DNA from: Lyngbya confervoides BDU141951
GTDB taxonomy: Bacteria; Cyanobacteriota; Cyanobacteriia; Thermosynechococcales; Thermosynechococcaceae
DNA: 64,000 nt
Assembly: GCF_000817775.3 (NCBI RefSeq)
Contig: NZ_JTHE03000061.1
Coordinates: 124,001 to 188,000 of the forward strand
Direction of reading: 5' to 3'
Shown here: piece by piece, positions 1 to 9,175 of the stretch
How positions within the stretch are numbered: position 1 is the first letter of the stretch
How the letters are laid out: every line of letters begins with the position of its first letter
Made by a program: the position numbers and the translations under genes
The notes under the pieces: model-generated
Database searches by the model: none
What the model was told of the DNA's origin: nothing
What the model saw: only the letters and a program-made list of their open reading frames with translations

Positions 1-453
1 GGCCAGGGCAGAGAGCTGCTGCTGTCGAAGCTGAATTTCCTGCTGGGCCCGCCCTTCCTCTTGATCGTACTGTTCAATGGCGCTACTTAAAATACTCCCC
101 GTGGTATTGAAGTGGAACGGAATCAAGATTAAGTACAGTAATCCAAGCAGACTGGACACCACAAAGAGCCAGAATCGACCATCTTTAAGAGGACTCTCTT
201 GGCTAGGAACCGTGGCGTCAGTGCTGGAGTGAAATAGGGTGCCAATATAAATGAAAACCAGCCCTAGTAAGGGCGTCACCCCACGATCAATCAACTCGTT
301 GAGAAAGTTTTGTTGCCAGGTTAAGTTCTCAAACTGGGCCGTAAACAGCCGAATCCCAAAGTCAAATAGGTAGGTAAGCAGCAGCAGCGTGCCGATTATC
401 CCTAGAATTAGGGTACCCTGGTCGCGTAACGGATTTTTTTCCAGCGTTTTCAT
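1..453 (-). CDS. HpsJ-like membrane protein (partial, C-terminus outside window)
   Basis: An open frame starts at an ATG (451-453, minus strand) and runs without a stop to the left edge, giving 151 residues; the C-terminal part lies outside the window. It opens MKTLEKNPLRDQ, then shows a hydrophobic helix at about residues 14-33, a second at about 58-72 (GLVFIYIGTLF) and a third at about 90-108. A glutamine-rich, probably coiled-coil stretch (QQEIQLRQQQ) then begins. Two early helices, the short phrase 'DRGVTPLLGL' and a helical tail resemble cyanobacterial HpsJ-family proteins, which are associated with polysaccharide secretion. That family assignment is from memory of the general pattern and is tentative. 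The HtrA-type gene that follows on this side is also on the minus strand and lies upstream of it. Confidence 0.6.
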   Translation of the reverse strand, partial: MKTLEKNPLRDQGTLILGIIGTLLLLTYLFDFGIRLFTAQFENLTWQQNFLNELIDRGVTPLLGLVFIYIGTLFHSSTDATVPSQESPLKDGRFWLFVVSSLLGLLYLILIPFHFNTTGSILSSAIEQYDQEEGRAQQEIQLRQQQLSALA

Positions 454-611
454 AGACCTTTTTATGCCAGTGAGGCCTATTATGGCATTGCCTGGGTTCC
501 TGCTCAATGGCAAGCAGGGGTACCGGGCCTCGCACTGGGACCTTGGGAAGGATTGATCACCCCGCCTTTGGGCCCTGCAATCCAGTGTAAGATTCCGCCA
601 ATGGGGATGGG

Positions 612-1802
612 TTAACCTGGGGATCGAAAGGACTCCGGCGAGAGAGTGCCCAGGGTCAGCTGTAGATTGCGCCTTTCTCCTTCATGGTTAACCTGCAGGC
701 GCAGCACCTCTCCTGGCTTAGACTGTTCGACGACCGCCTGAACCTCAGCAGAATCTTGAATAGCCTTGCCATCAATGGATTGAATAATATCACCCGGTTC
801 TAACCCCGCTTTTTCAGCCGGGGAGTCCCGAACCACCTCGAAAACTAAGACCCCCTGATCGCTATTCACCTGTAGATCTGGGTTTTCTCGCCGCAGGCGT
901 TCCACCAGGGCTGGCGTTAGGTTGATCATTTTGACCCCGATGTAGGCTCGTTCCACCGTTCCACTGGTCACAAGCTGATCGGCGATATCTTTGGCTAGGT
1001 CAATGGGAATCGCAAACCCCAACCCCTGCGCTCCGCTGATAATAGCAGTGTTCACGCCAATGACCTGTCCAGCTTGATTGAGTAGTGGCCCCCCAGAGTT
1101 GCCAGGATTAATGGCGGCATCGGTCTGAATAAAGTTCACTCGCTGGTCTGGAATTCCCACTTCTGAGCTAGAGCGACCGGTGGCGCTAATAATTCCAACG
1201 GTGACGGTATTGTCCAGTCCCAGGGGATTACCAATGGCGATCGCCCATTCGCCGGGCTGAATCGCCTCCGAATTTCCCAAACTAAGGGTGGGCAGGTTAT
1301 CCGCTTCAATTTTGATCACGGCCACATCGGTCAGGGCATCGGCGCCTAGAACCTTACCCTCTAACTGACGACCATCCTTGAGAACCACCGTCACTTGATC
1401 GGCCTCCTCCACCACATGGCGATTGGTCAGGACCAACCCTGACTTATCGTAGATAAAGCCTGAACCCGTCCCGCGCTCTACCCGTTCCGAGGGTCGCTGA
1501 TTGGGCAACCCAAACAGGTCGCCAAAGAGGGAGTTAGGCTGCCGACTCACGGTCCGAGAAGCATTAATGCGCACCACGGCTGACCCGACCTGATCGACCA
1601 CATCGACTACAAAATTAGGGCTAGGGCTAATGACGGGTCGAGAATTCGGGGGGGTCGGGGAACCACTGGGGGTTAGCGGCAGTTCCGGCGCTGCATTATC
1701 GGCGCGCTGGGTTTGGCATCCTCCGACCACCAGCCCCAGCACCAAGAGGGAAAGCCACCATTGAGCCTGGACACCAGAAAAAGCTTTCCGAAGAATGGGC
1801 AT
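612..1802 (-). CDS. HtrA/HhoA-type trypsin-like serine protease with PDZ domain
   Basis: This is a Deg/HtrA periplasmic protease that degrades or refolds damaged envelope proteins. The chymotrypsin-like triad is visible: His in TNRHVV (about residue 129), Asp in LTDVAVIK (about 159) and Ser in GNSGGP (about 236). One PDZ domain follows (about residues 285-390, with GLEPGDII), as in cyanobacterial HhoA, HhoB and HtrA. The N-terminus has a hydrophobic segment ending in VVGGC, a possible lipobox, and then a Pro/Ser-rich linker. I chose the ATG at 1802 (396 aa) because the longer frame begins with TTG at 1832. Which of the three cyanobacterial paralogues it corresponds to cannot be decided here. 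Confidence 0.93.
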   Translation of the reverse strand: MPILRKAFSGVQAQWWLSLLVLGLVVGGCQTQRADNAAPELPLTPSGSPTPPNSRPVISPSPNFVVDVVDQVGSAVVRINASRTVSRQPNSLFGDLFGLPNQRPSERVERGTGSGFIYDKSGLVLTNRHVVEEADQVTVVLKDGRQLEGKVLGADALTDVAVIKIEADNLPTLSLGNSEAIQPGEWAIAIGNPLGLDNTVTVGIISATGRSSSEVGIPDQRVNFIQTDAAINPGNSGGPLLNQAGQVIGVNTAIISGAQGLGFAIPIDLAKDIADQLVTSGTVERAYIGVKMINLTPALVERLRRENPDLQVNSDQGVLVFEVVRDSPAEKAGLEPGDIIQSIDGKAIQDSAEVQAVVEQSKPGEVLRLQVNHEGERRNLQLTLGTLSPESFRSPG

Positions 1803-1949
1803 AGTAAACAACACCGCTAACGCTGTGTTCAATGTGCCACAGTCTTGTCCTCCACGTCATCTGGGCCTCCCGACCCGAATGGACGGTTTTCCTCCCCTCC
1901 TGGCAGAGGGTAAGATGACGACGAGCGCTATCATGCGAGGACTGTACCT

Positions 1950-2303
1950 ATGCCCTTACTCAAAATTCAAGCTTCGGTTGCCACCCCCGACCCATCGCAG
2001 GTCAATCGTCTCTTGAAACAGCTATCCTCTCAACTGGCCAACCATTTGCATAAGTCGGAAGCCTACGTAATGACGGCCTTTGAGGCAGACATCCCCATGA
2101 CCTTTGGGGGCAGCGAAGCCCCAGCATGCTACCTGGAAGTCAAGAGCGTAGGGACTATTAGCCCCCTACAAACCCAGGCCATCAGCCAGGACCTCTGCCA
2201 GATCCTTGAGGACGAGCTGAAGATTCCCAAAAATCGCATCTATATTGAATTCAATGAGTCTAAGGGATCGCTATGGGGTTGGAATGGAACCACCTTTGGC
2301 TAA
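1950..2303 (+). CDS. MIF-like tautomerase family protein
   Basis: The 117-residue protein begins MPLLKIQAS, so the mature protein would start with the catalytic Pro characteristic of the tautomerase/macrophage migration inhibitory factor superfamily. Further family features are the SEAYVM segment, the FGGS and PACYLEV strand region, and a conserved C-terminal part containing 'NRIYIEFNE' and 'WGWNGTTFG'. The length matches MIF proteins (about 115 aa), which form trimers. Phenylpyruvate or dopachrome tautomerase activity is known for the family; the physiological role in cyanobacteria is not established. It stands alone, divergent from the HtrA-type gene. Confidence 0.9.
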   Translation: MPLLKIQASVATPDPSQVNRLLKQLSSQLANHLHKSEAYVMTAFEADIPMTFGGSEAPACYLEVKSVGTISPLQTQAISQDLCQILEDELKIPKNRIYIEFNESKGSLWGWNGTTFG

Positions 2304-2454
2304 GGGGAAGGCCTTGCGCAAGGAACCGGCGTTAAGAGCAGTGAGGTAGGGCAGCGAGGTTTTGTCTGTATTTCCAGATACAGCTTTTTGTGTCCAACCC
2401 TGGTCGGTCGTGAAATCATCTGCTAGGATGCTGAGACTTCAACGATTCAATTGC

Positions 2455-2661
2455 ATGTCCAAGACCCTGGCCCCCCAGCTTATTCATTATCTTCAGCAGG
2501 AATTGCATCTTTCTGAGGAGGCGATCGCCCTAGCGTCTCGTCAGTCGTTTTCCTTTTTAAATCAATTTCCCATTGTGCTGTGGCAGCGGGGTCTGGTTTC
2601 CCTGGAACAAGTTGACCAAATTTTTGACTGGCTCGAAGACTCTCGGCCAGCCGAGTCTTAA
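2455..2661 (+). CDS. DUF2949 family small protein
   Basis: This is a 68-residue protein, MSKTLAPQL..., with helical segments around LIHYLQQELHLS, the phrase FPIVLWQRGLVSLEQ and the end DQIFDWLED. That pattern matches the short cyanobacterial DUF2949 family of unknown function. An upstream in-frame start at 2362 exists, but the extra 31 residues (Val/Ser/Arg rich) do not resemble the family, so I prefer the ATG at 2455. It is followed by a 170-bp gap with an inverted repeat before the phosphoketolase-like gene. Confidence 0.8.
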   Translation: MSKTLAPQLIHYLQQELHLSEEAIALASRQSFSFLNQFPIVLWQRGLVSLEQVDQIFDWLEDSRPAES

Positions 2662-2720
2662 CACCAGAGTTTTTGCACCCGAGGGCCGGGCCCCAGAGGC
2701 ACGGCCACCGAACGGCTAAT

Positions 2721-2774
2721 CCTGGATAAGGTTCAGTGGCTTTGTACGGGGTCAGCCATCGGGACTTATCCAGG
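2721..2774. repeat. Inverted repeat upstream of the phosphoketolase-like gene
   Basis: The 10-base arm CCTGGATAAG (2721-2730) is repeated in perfect inverted form as CTTATCCAGG (2765-2774), with a 34-base spacer. It lies about 57-110 bases before the start codon at 2831. There is no T-run after it, so it is not a classical terminator; it could be an operator or a loose hairpin. Confidence 0.4.
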
Positions 2775-2830
2775 GTAGACTCTTAATAGAAATCAATGTA
2801 CTTTCTTATTGTTATTGATATTTTTCTATT

Positions 2831-5050
2831 ATGACCGTCGCAGTTGAATCCCCCTCCCCCCTGGCCTTTACCGAAGGCATTCAATATTTTGGAGACCCCT
2901 GGCCAGAGTTTGAGACCCTGGGACAGAGGCCCGTCATTGCCCAGCAGTCCCAGGCCATCGCGGATTCGACGGATCGTGCCGCGGTTTACCAGAGCTTACT
3001 GGCCGCTGATGCGCTGCGATATTTAGTGTTACAGATGACGGCAAGCAAGTCCTCAGGGCATCCAGGGGGATTTGCAAGCTGTGTGGAGGCCTATGTTGCC
3101 CTGTTAATGCTGGGGCATAAGAATGTGTTTACCGAAGTCGGACACCATGCGCCGGGGTTCTACGCAGCCATGTTCATGGACCAGTCCCTGGAGGAGATGG
3201 GGATTACCACGGTCCAGCATCTCCGCGATCGCTTTCGGGAGCGCCACGGCCTCTTGGGTCACCTATCTGGTCAAATTCCAGGACTGCTGGGTCCAGCAGG
3301 GCCTCTTGGGCAAGGGCAGCACTTTGCCATGGCCGCGGCGCTGCTACACCGCAATCGTCTGTTTCCCTTTACCCTAGGCGACGGGGGATTGGGAGAACCC
3401 TATGTCATGAGCAGCATGGGTCATTTTCACACGGCCTATCCCCAGGTCACGAACTTTTTGCCTGTACTGGCCTGGAATGGGTTTAGCCAGGAGCACCACA
3501 GCATGGTCTCCACCCAGTCCAACGAGGCCATGACGGCCTACTGGAAGGCCCAGGGATTTGACACCGTCATTTTAGTGGACGCCAAGGCGTTTGATCGAGA
3601 CGGTGAGCAAAGCGGTCCCTACGTCGACAGTACGGCCTTCCCCTTTGAGCAGCGCCTGGCCTTTATGGCGGCGGTTCTGGAGGCCGCCCAGACAGCGGCC
3701 CAGTCTGCCCTAGGCGGCCGTCTGACGGTGCTGATCCTGAAACAGCTTAAGGGAGCCGGAGTCCATGCCCGCGGCGCAAAATCACACAATCTTTATGCCC
3801 ACCACACCTTAGACAATCCTGAGATCGTAGCGGCACTGAAGGCCCGCGCCTTGCCGCCCCAAGCCTGGGAGATTGTGCGTCAGAATTTGAGCCGGGCAGG
3901 GGGAGGACCCGCGGCAAAAACGGTGGTCACCGAATCAGTGCTGCCTCTGCCTGAAATAGGCCCCTTGCCGCTCGAGGAATTTGCGATCGCTGGAGAGCCC
4001 AAGGTTGCCACCACTGCCATGGGAGCGCTGGTGGCCAAAGTGGGGCAGATCGATCGGCGCTATCTGGTCACCAATGCAGATGGCAACGCAGCCTCTGGGA
4101 TTGGCAACATCAACCAGGCCTTGAAAATTATCCATCCCACCGCAGACGATGATTATTTCCAAGGTCCCAACGGTCAGGTGTACGAGCCCTTAAGTGAAGA
4201 TGCCTGCGCGGGACTTGCGGCCGGTCTATCCCTGCTCGGAGGTCGAGCGCTGTGGTGTTCCTACGAGTCCTTTGCCATCAATGGCTTACCAATCCTCCAA
4301 ACCGTCACCCAGGCCATGGCGGAACTGCGGCGGCCAACCCCATCCATTGTGACGCTGTACACCGCCGGAGCACTGGAGCAGGGGCGCAACGGCTGGACCC
4401 ACCAGCGGCCAGAGGTTGAAAATTACTTCGCGGCCATGATGCGCAATGGCAATGTTTATCCCTTATTTCCCATTGATGCCAATAGTATTCAGGTGACCTA
4501 CGAATGGGCCTTGGGGACGCACAACAAGGGAATGATCATCACGGCCAGCAAGTCGCCGCTGCCCCTGCGCATTACCCTTGCCCAGGCCCGTCAGGGAATT
4601 GAAACGGGGGCGGTGGTGCTCCAGGATGTTCCGGGCACAGAACAGGGCAAGGTGCTGACCTTCGCCGTGATTGGCGATATGACTCTGATTCCGGTGTTTG
4701 AGGCGGCTGCCTCCCTGGAAGCCGAAGGGTACGGCGTTCGGATTGTTTCAGTGATCAACCCCCGACGACTTTATCGTCCCAGCGATGTGGCCTGGGAATC
4801 TTGTTCAGAACCCGATGGTGTTTTCTTGAACGATTCACGCTTTGAGGCGCTGTTTGCAGGAGATGCATTGATTGGGGTCACAGGAGGAGCCAGTGCCATG
4901 CTAGAGCCTATTTTATTGCGAAGTTCCCTAAGACGCGATGTCTTTGCCTGGAAGCGAGGAGAAACGACCGCCAGTGCTGGAGAGTTGATGGCCTTTAATG
5001 GAATCACGGCGGAAGCCCTGACCAAGCGTGCCCTGGAATTACTGCACTGA
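2831..5050 (+). CDS. Phosphoketolase/transketolase-superfamily ThDP-dependent enzyme
   Basis: This is a 739-aa thiamine-diphosphate enzyme. The N-terminal half carries a transketolase-like SSGHPGG motif (about residues 74-80) and the ThDP signature GDG ... NG (GDGGLGEP about 184-191, AWNG about 215-218). The C-terminal half has NADGNAASG, CSYESF and GWTHQRPEV followed by FPIDANS. The order 'SYE-F', 'G-(W/F)-(S/T)HQ-P', 'P-DAN' is the phosphoketolase pattern rather than that of ordinary transketolase. It is shorter than canonical bacterial XfpK (about 800 aa) and diverges at the N-terminus. Synechocystis carries a second phosphoketolase-like gene besides the classical one, and this may be its relative. 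Substrate (xylulose 5-P, fructose 6-P or something else) is not provable from sequence. Confidence 0.75.
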   Translation: MTVAVESPSPLAFTEGIQYFGDPWPEFETLGQRPVIAQQSQAIADSTDRAAVYQSLLAADALRYLVLQMTASKSSGHPGGFASCVEAYVALLMLGHKNVFTEVGHHAPGFYAAMFMDQSLEEMGITTVQHLRDRFRERHGLLGHLSGQIPGLLGPAGPLGQGQHFAMAAALLHRNRLFPFTLGDGGLGEPYVMSSMGHFHTAYPQVTNFLPVLAWNGFSQEHHSMVSTQSNEAMTAYWKAQGFDTVILVDAKAFDRDGEQSGPYVDSTAFPFEQRLAFMAAVLEAAQTAAQSALGGRLTVLILKQLKGAGVHARGAKSHNLYAHHTLDNPEIVAALKARALPPQAWEIVRQNLSRAGGGPAAKTVVTESVLPLPEIGPLPLEEFAIAGEPKVATTAMGALVAKVGQIDRRYLVTNADGNAASGIGNINQALKIIHPTADDDYFQGPNGQVYEPLSEDACAGLAAGLSLLGGRALWCSYESFAINGLPILQTVTQAMAELRRPTPSIVTLYTAGALEQGRNGWTHQRPEVENYFAAMMRNGNVYPLFPIDANSIQVTYEWALGTHNKGMIITASKSPLPLRITLAQARQGIETGAVVLQDVPGTEQGKVLTFAVIGDMTLIPVFEAAASLEAEGYGVRIVSVINPRRLYRPSDVAWESCSEPDGVFLNDSRFEALFAGDALIGVTGGASAMLEPILLRSSLRRDVFAWKRGETTASAGELMAFNGITAEALTKRALELLH

Positions 5051-5183
5051 GCCATTCATCGCTCCCCCAAGATTCCCGACAGGGTTTTTGGAGCTGAATT
5101 TTACAAAATCTTGTGAATTTCGCAAACACTGAGTAAAATTACGCCCATGTCTAAGGACTGCGTGTTTGATGAGGAGAAGGAGC

Positions 5184-5669
5184 ATGATTCAACCCCGTAA
5201 GCTAGCGCTGGTGTTCACGACCGCTGGACTCTTGGCGTTGACAACCGCCTGTGGCGAACAGGTGGAAAACGTCACGGATCAAGCCCAGGAGGCCACCTCT
5301 GAGGTTTCAAAAACCGTTGAAGGGGTCCAGAAAAAAGTGAGCGAGACGGCGGAAACGGCTAAACAGGAGGTCAGCGAGTTAACGAGTCTGGCCGGTGGTG
5401 CCGCCAGCTTTAGAGAGAACGCGTCTAACACCTTGGCGGCGGTTCAGGAGGGAGATTTCGACCGAGCAAGGACCGAGGTCGAAAAGCTCCAGAAGTCCTG
5501 GTCGGGGATTTCTGACCAGGTAAAAGAAAAGTCTGGGGAGACCTACACCCAAATTGAGACGAATCTTGAGACGCTGAAGACGGAGATTAATTCTGAGAGT
5601 CCTAATCAGGATCAGCTTGTGGCGACCGCCAAGGATTTAATTGCCAGTATCACAGGCATCAGTCTGTAG
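5184..5669 (+). CDS. Putative lipoprotein with long charged helix
   Basis: The 161-aa protein starts MIQPRKLALV and has a signal peptide ending in the lipobox LTTAC, so it is probably anchored by lipid. The remainder is highly charged and predicted helical (repeated VSKTVE, VSETAE, VSELTS phrases), resembling apolipoprotein-like or LEA-like amphipathic helices. A strong Shine-Dalgarno run GAGGAGAAGGAG (5171-5182) precedes the ATG at 5184, which is why I prefer it over the upstream ATG at 5166. No known family is recognised. It converges with recF. Confidence 0.75.
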   Translation: MIQPRKLALVFTTAGLLALTTACGEQVENVTDQAQEATSEVSKTVEGVQKKVSETAETAKQEVSELTSLAGGAASFRENASNTLAAVQEGDFDRARTEVEKLQKSWSGISDQVKEKSGETYTQIETNLETLKTEINSESPNQDQLVATAKDLIASITGISL

Positions 5670-5732
5670 GTTAGCCAATCAAAGTTCACGGTGGCGCCTC
5701 TGCCCTGGGCAAGGGTCTTGGGGATAGGATCG

Positions 5733-6851
5733 TCAGGTTAAAATCTGCCCCTGGGAAACCGTCAGAATTTCTGCCGATTCTAGCCAGTGGGCATCAAAGG
5801 CACCGAGGTGGGTAGTGGTAATGATGGTTTGGAACCGATCTTGGATGGCCTCTAACAACTGATTTTGCCGCTTAAGATCCAGCTCAGCCAACACATCATC
5901 CAGGAGCAAAACGGGCGGTTCGCCAATCACCGATTCAATGAGCTGGAGTTCAGCCAGTTTTAACGCCAGCACCAGGGTACGCTGTTGTCCCTGGGAACCA
6001 TACTGCCGCGCTGGAGTTTCATTGATGGTGAGCTGCACATCATCCCGATGCGGACCCACCAGCGTCATGCCCTGGGACTGCTCCGCGATCGCCCGCTGGG
6101 ACAACCGGTCCAAAAAAGTTGCATAAATCTGATCTGGCCCTTCGGTTTCCCAGGGAACGCTGGGCAGGTAGTTCAGGTGAAGCTGCTCAATCTGACCACT
6201 GATGGCGCTGTGCCAGGACTGAGCCAGGGGCTGCAGGCGATCCATCAGTCGGATGCGGCGCTGCATGACCTTAGCGCCAATGGTGGCCAGCTGCTGGTTC
6301 CAAAGCTGAAGCTGCTGCGGGTCTAGGGGACGGTTTTCCTCGCGTCGATGCTGCTTTAAAAGTGCATTGCGCTGTTTGAGGATATGGTGGTACTGCTGGG
6401 AGAGATAGGCATAGATTGGCTCTAGCTGAAGGAGAACCGCATCTAGCCAGTTGCGGCGCTCTGTAGGCCCCCCGCGAACCAAATCAAGATCCAGGCTAGA
6501 GAACTCCACCGTATTGAGAGCACCAAGCACATCGAGATGGCGTCGTTGGGGCTCACTATTGAGGGTCAAGGTGCGGCGCCCCCTAGAGCGCAGGGTCAGA
6601 CTTAAATCAAGCTGACCGCTGTCGCGCAAAATCTCTGCCAAAATTTGTCCCTGGGTTTCATTTTCACGGACTAGATCGCGATCGCGGGAGGTGCGGTGCG
6701 ATCGCAGGGTCGAAAGGAGTTCAATGGCTTCCAGCAAATTGGACTTCCCCTGGGCATTTTCCCCCACCAGAATGGTTTTCGGAGCTGAAAAGCCCAGCGT
6801 TTGTTGAGCATAGTTCCGAAAATTAACCAGAGCGAGGCGATTTAAATACAC
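5733..6851 (-). CDS. recF: DNA replication and repair protein RecF
   Basis: RecF (372 aa) is an SMC-like ATPase that loads RecA at single-strand gaps with RecO and RecR. It opens MYLNRLALVNFRNY, followed by the Walker A motif GENAQGKS (about residues 32-39). The ABC signature region lies near YGSQGQQRT and the Walker B near VLLLDDVLAELD, followed by a TTHLGAF D-loop/His region. Length matches the family. The start is GTG. It lies 73 bases downstream of the ribonuclease D gene on the same strand and may be co-transcribed with it. There is no dnaA or dnaN nearby, as is usual in cyanobacteria. Confidence 0.97.
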   Translation of the reverse strand: MYLNRLALVNFRNYAQQTLGFSAPKTILVGENAQGKSNLLEAIELLSTLRSHRTSRDRDLVRENETQGQILAEILRDSGQLDLSLTLRSRGRRTLTLNSEPQRRHLDVLGALNTVEFSSLDLDLVRGGPTERRNWLDAVLLQLEPIYAYLSQQYHHILKQRNALLKQHRREENRPLDPQQLQLWNQQLATIGAKVMQRRIRLMDRLQPLAQSWHSAISGQIEQLHLNYLPSVPWETEGPDQIYATFLDRLSQRAIAEQSQGMTLVGPHRDDVQLTINETPARQYGSQGQQRTLVLALKLAELQLIESVIGEPPVLLLDDVLAELDLKRQNQLLEAIQDRFQTIITTTHLGAFDAHWLESAEILTVSQGQILT

Positions 6852-6924
6852 GGGAATCCTTCAGCTTGCGAGGGAACCAAGTTTGATTCAAAGCCGTGAG
6901 CAGCTGCCAGATTGCGGAGGCCCA

Positions 6925-7554
6925 TCAATGCTCAAAGATGTTCTCGAAGTGCATCAAATCCAGGGTCACAAGGGTGGGAAGGCACTCGAAGCAAGATTGC
7001 GCCAAACTCAGGCGCTGCTCTCGATGCAGCATCCCCTTGAGCTGATCTTGCACCGCAATGAGGTAGCGAACATCGTTGCTGGCATAGCTCAACTGTTCGT
7101 CGGAGAGTGCCCGAGCATTTCCCCAGTCAGAACTCTGGGCGCTTTTATCCAGTTCTATGCCCGTCATTTCCCGCACCAGTTCCTTCAAACCATGGCGAGA
7201 ACTGTAAGTGCGCACCAGCTTACTGGCAATTTTGGTGCAAAATACAGGCTGGGTGACAATGCCTAAATGATGGCGCAGCGCGGCCATATCAAACCGGGCA
7301 AAGTGGAAGATTTTTTCCACAGCTGGACTCTCCATCAGCTGCTGCAGTTGGGGCGCGCTGGTTTGGCCTTGCTCAATGCGCACCACACTAATTTGACCTT
7401 CCCCATTGCTGATTTGAACCAGGCACAGACGGTCGCGGTGGTGCCGCAGACCCATGGTTTCCGTATCCACCGCCAGGCGATCGCAGCTTAAATAGGCCGC
7501 TGTCGCCGCCGCGCTGAGATCTTGATCAAAAACCTGAAACTCCTGTAACCCCAT
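6925..7554 (-). CDS. Ribonuclease D family 3'-5' exonuclease
   Basis: This 209-aa protein has the DEDDy exonuclease motifs: Exo I VDTETMG (DxE), Exo II around HFARFDMAAL, and Exo III YASNDVRYL (Y-x3-D). It covers only the catalytic domain; the C-terminal HRDC domain of E. coli RNase D is absent, which is usual for the short cyanobacterial form. It probably trims stable RNA 3' ends. The ATG at 7554 is used. It is the first gene of a likely pair with recF and is divergent from the YciI gene. Confidence 0.9.
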   Translation of the reverse strand: MGLQEFQVFDQDLSAAATAAYLSCDRLAVDTETMGLRHHRDRLCLVQISNGEGQISVVRIEQGQTSAPQLQQLMESPAVEKIFHFARFDMAALRHHLGIVTQPVFCTKIASKLVRTYSSRHGLKELVREMTGIELDKSAQSSDWGNARALSDEQLSYASNDVRYLIAVQDQLKGMLHREQRLSLAQSCFECLPTLVTLDLMHFENIFEH

Positions 7555-7653
7555 GCCATTGCTCTCAAGAAACTTGTCCTAGGGCATTGTGCCACGATCT
7601 CGAAGCGTCTGTGGGTATAATTTTGAGGCTGCTGTTGGAGATGCAATTCACCA

Positions 7654-7923
7654 ATGCCTAAGTACGTCATGTGGGGCCATTATTGTGACAATGTGCTGGA
7701 GAAACGGGCTCCCTACCGAGAAGCCCATCTAGCCGGATTATCAGCTCAAAAGCAAGCGGGCACCTTACTGACCCTGGGACCCACTCAAGATACCACCATG
7801 GTATTTGGCCTGTACGAAGCCGAATCCGAGGCCCAGGTTCGCGCCTGGGTAGAAGGCGACCCCTATTGGCAACACGGCATTTGGACAGACTATCAAATTC
7901 GCGAGTGGATTCAAGCCTTCTAA
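7654..7923 (+). CDS. YciI family protein
   Basis: This 89-aa protein, MPKYVMWGHYCDN, has the YciI-like ferredoxin-fold pattern: an early RAPYREAHL helix, GTLLTLGPT, and the conserved DPYWQHGI segment containing the characteristic His and Asp. YciI domains act as small enzymes or modules of uncertain function. It converges with cdsA, with a 20-base gap between stops. Confidence 0.88.
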   Translation: MPKYVMWGHYCDNVLEKRAPYREAHLAGLSAQKQAGTLLTLGPTQDTTMVFGLYEAESEAQVRAWVEGDPYWQHGIWTDYQIREWIQAF

Positions 7924-7943
7924 GGAGACAATCAGCCCCGTGC

Positions 7944-8837
7944 TTACGGACGAGAGGACTCCAGCAGAGGAATGAGGATAGTGACAAAGTAATACACCAG
8001 AGGGGCAGTGAATACATAGCTATCTGCGCGATCCAGAATGCCCCCATGCCCTGGGATCAGCTGGCCGGAATCCTTAACCCCTGCATCTCGCTTCATCATC
8101 GACTCAGTCAGATCGCCCAGGAGACTAGCGACCCCAATCATGCCGCCCCAGGCCAAACCCGTCCCCCACCAGAAAGGCCACTGCAAAACAGCCGCCCCGG
8201 AGATCCCAATCCCGATGCTGCCCAGAATGCCAAAGGCGGCCCCTTCCACCGTTTTTTTAGGACTGATATTCGACAGTTTAGTCCGTCCGACCCAGCGCCC
8301 CATGGTGTAAGCCCCAATATCGGCAGCCCAGATACAGAAAAACGCCAGCAGGGTGACCTTAAATCCAAGGGGAAAACGGGTGAGATCGATCCAGTTTTGC
8401 GGCCAAAATCCATGGAGAGGCAGGTTGCTCACCTCAGCATTTCCCACCGTTCGCAGCCGGACCCAATAACTGGGCAGGTAACCACTGTAAAAAAGGCCAA
8501 GAATGGAGGCGGAAATATCGGCAATTGACGAGAGCCTGGGCTGGAAGAGTAAGTAAAAGCAGATCAGCGACCCTGCCACGGGTAAAATGGCGTCTGCAAA
8601 CACTTCGTTGGGAGTCGAGGCCGTAGCGTTGGCCACGATCAGTAAACCCTGACTCACAATCATCGTGGTTTTAGCCGCTGGTAGCGTGCCCTTGGCCTTC
8701 ACAAGCTGGAAATATTCGATCTGTCCCAAATAGACCAGCAGGCAAAAAATGAGCGTGAAGTACCAGCCCCCTAAGAGAGTCATGCTTAGGGCAATGATGA
8801 TGGCAACAATACTGCTAAAAATTCGGGTCCAGGGCAT
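7944..8837 (-). CDS. cdsA: Phosphatidate cytidylyltransferase
   Basis: CdsA (297 aa) makes CDP-diacylglycerol from phosphatidate and CTP, the branch point to phosphatidylglycerol, which is essential in thylakoids. It is a multi-pass membrane protein (about eight hydrophobic segments). Near the C-terminus it carries the CDS signature around [18 protein letters not shown] and LDRADSY, with the metal-binding aspartates. Length is within the family range. The start ATG is at 8835-8837. Confidence 0.95.
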   Translation of the reverse strand: MPWTRIFSSIVAIIIALSMTLLGGWYFTLIFCLLVYLGQIEYFQLVKAKGTLPAAKTTMIVSQGLLIVANATASTPNEVFADAILPVAGSLICFYLLFQPRLSSIADISASILGLFYSGYLPSYWVRLRTVGNAEVSNLPLHGFWPQNWIDLTRFPLGFKVTLLAFFCIWAADIGAYTMGRWVGRTKLSNISPKKTVEGAAFGILGSIGIGISGAAVLQWPFWWGTGLAWGGMIGVASLLGDLTESMMKRDAGVKDSGQLIPGHGGILDRADSYVFTAPLVYYFVTILIPLLESSRP

Positions 8838-9175
8838 ATAGGTGGGGAGACAAATGATGATTCCAGCCGCAGGATTGCTGCAATGACTCTGAAGGCAGGT
8901 TAACGTTCCGTTATCCTATTTGTTAAGCATTGTGGGAAATCTTTAGACTTTCTGATCAACAGCAAACCCGACCTGTGGGGGAGAAGTCCACTCAAGGGAA
9001 GACTAGCGGGATACAGACTGGGATTTCCACCGCCAGCAGCTGTGTCACAATGGTTTGAGTTGGCCTTATCCCTCGTGTCGGGTCAGACCCGTGGGCAACT
9101 CAGGCCCTTGAGAAAACGTTGAGTCAAGAAGCCGTTCAGTCAAGAGAACCCGTGATCCCAATGGGGGCCTGTTCC
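8838..9175. other. Intergenic region between cdsA and the STAS gene
   Basis: This 338-base gap separates divergent genes and must hold both promoters. It has an AT-richer patch at about 8905-8960. I see no RNA gene, strong hairpin or repeat. The reading frame of the STAS gene stays open back to a TTG at 9119, but those codons do not look like protein of that family. Confidence 0.4.
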
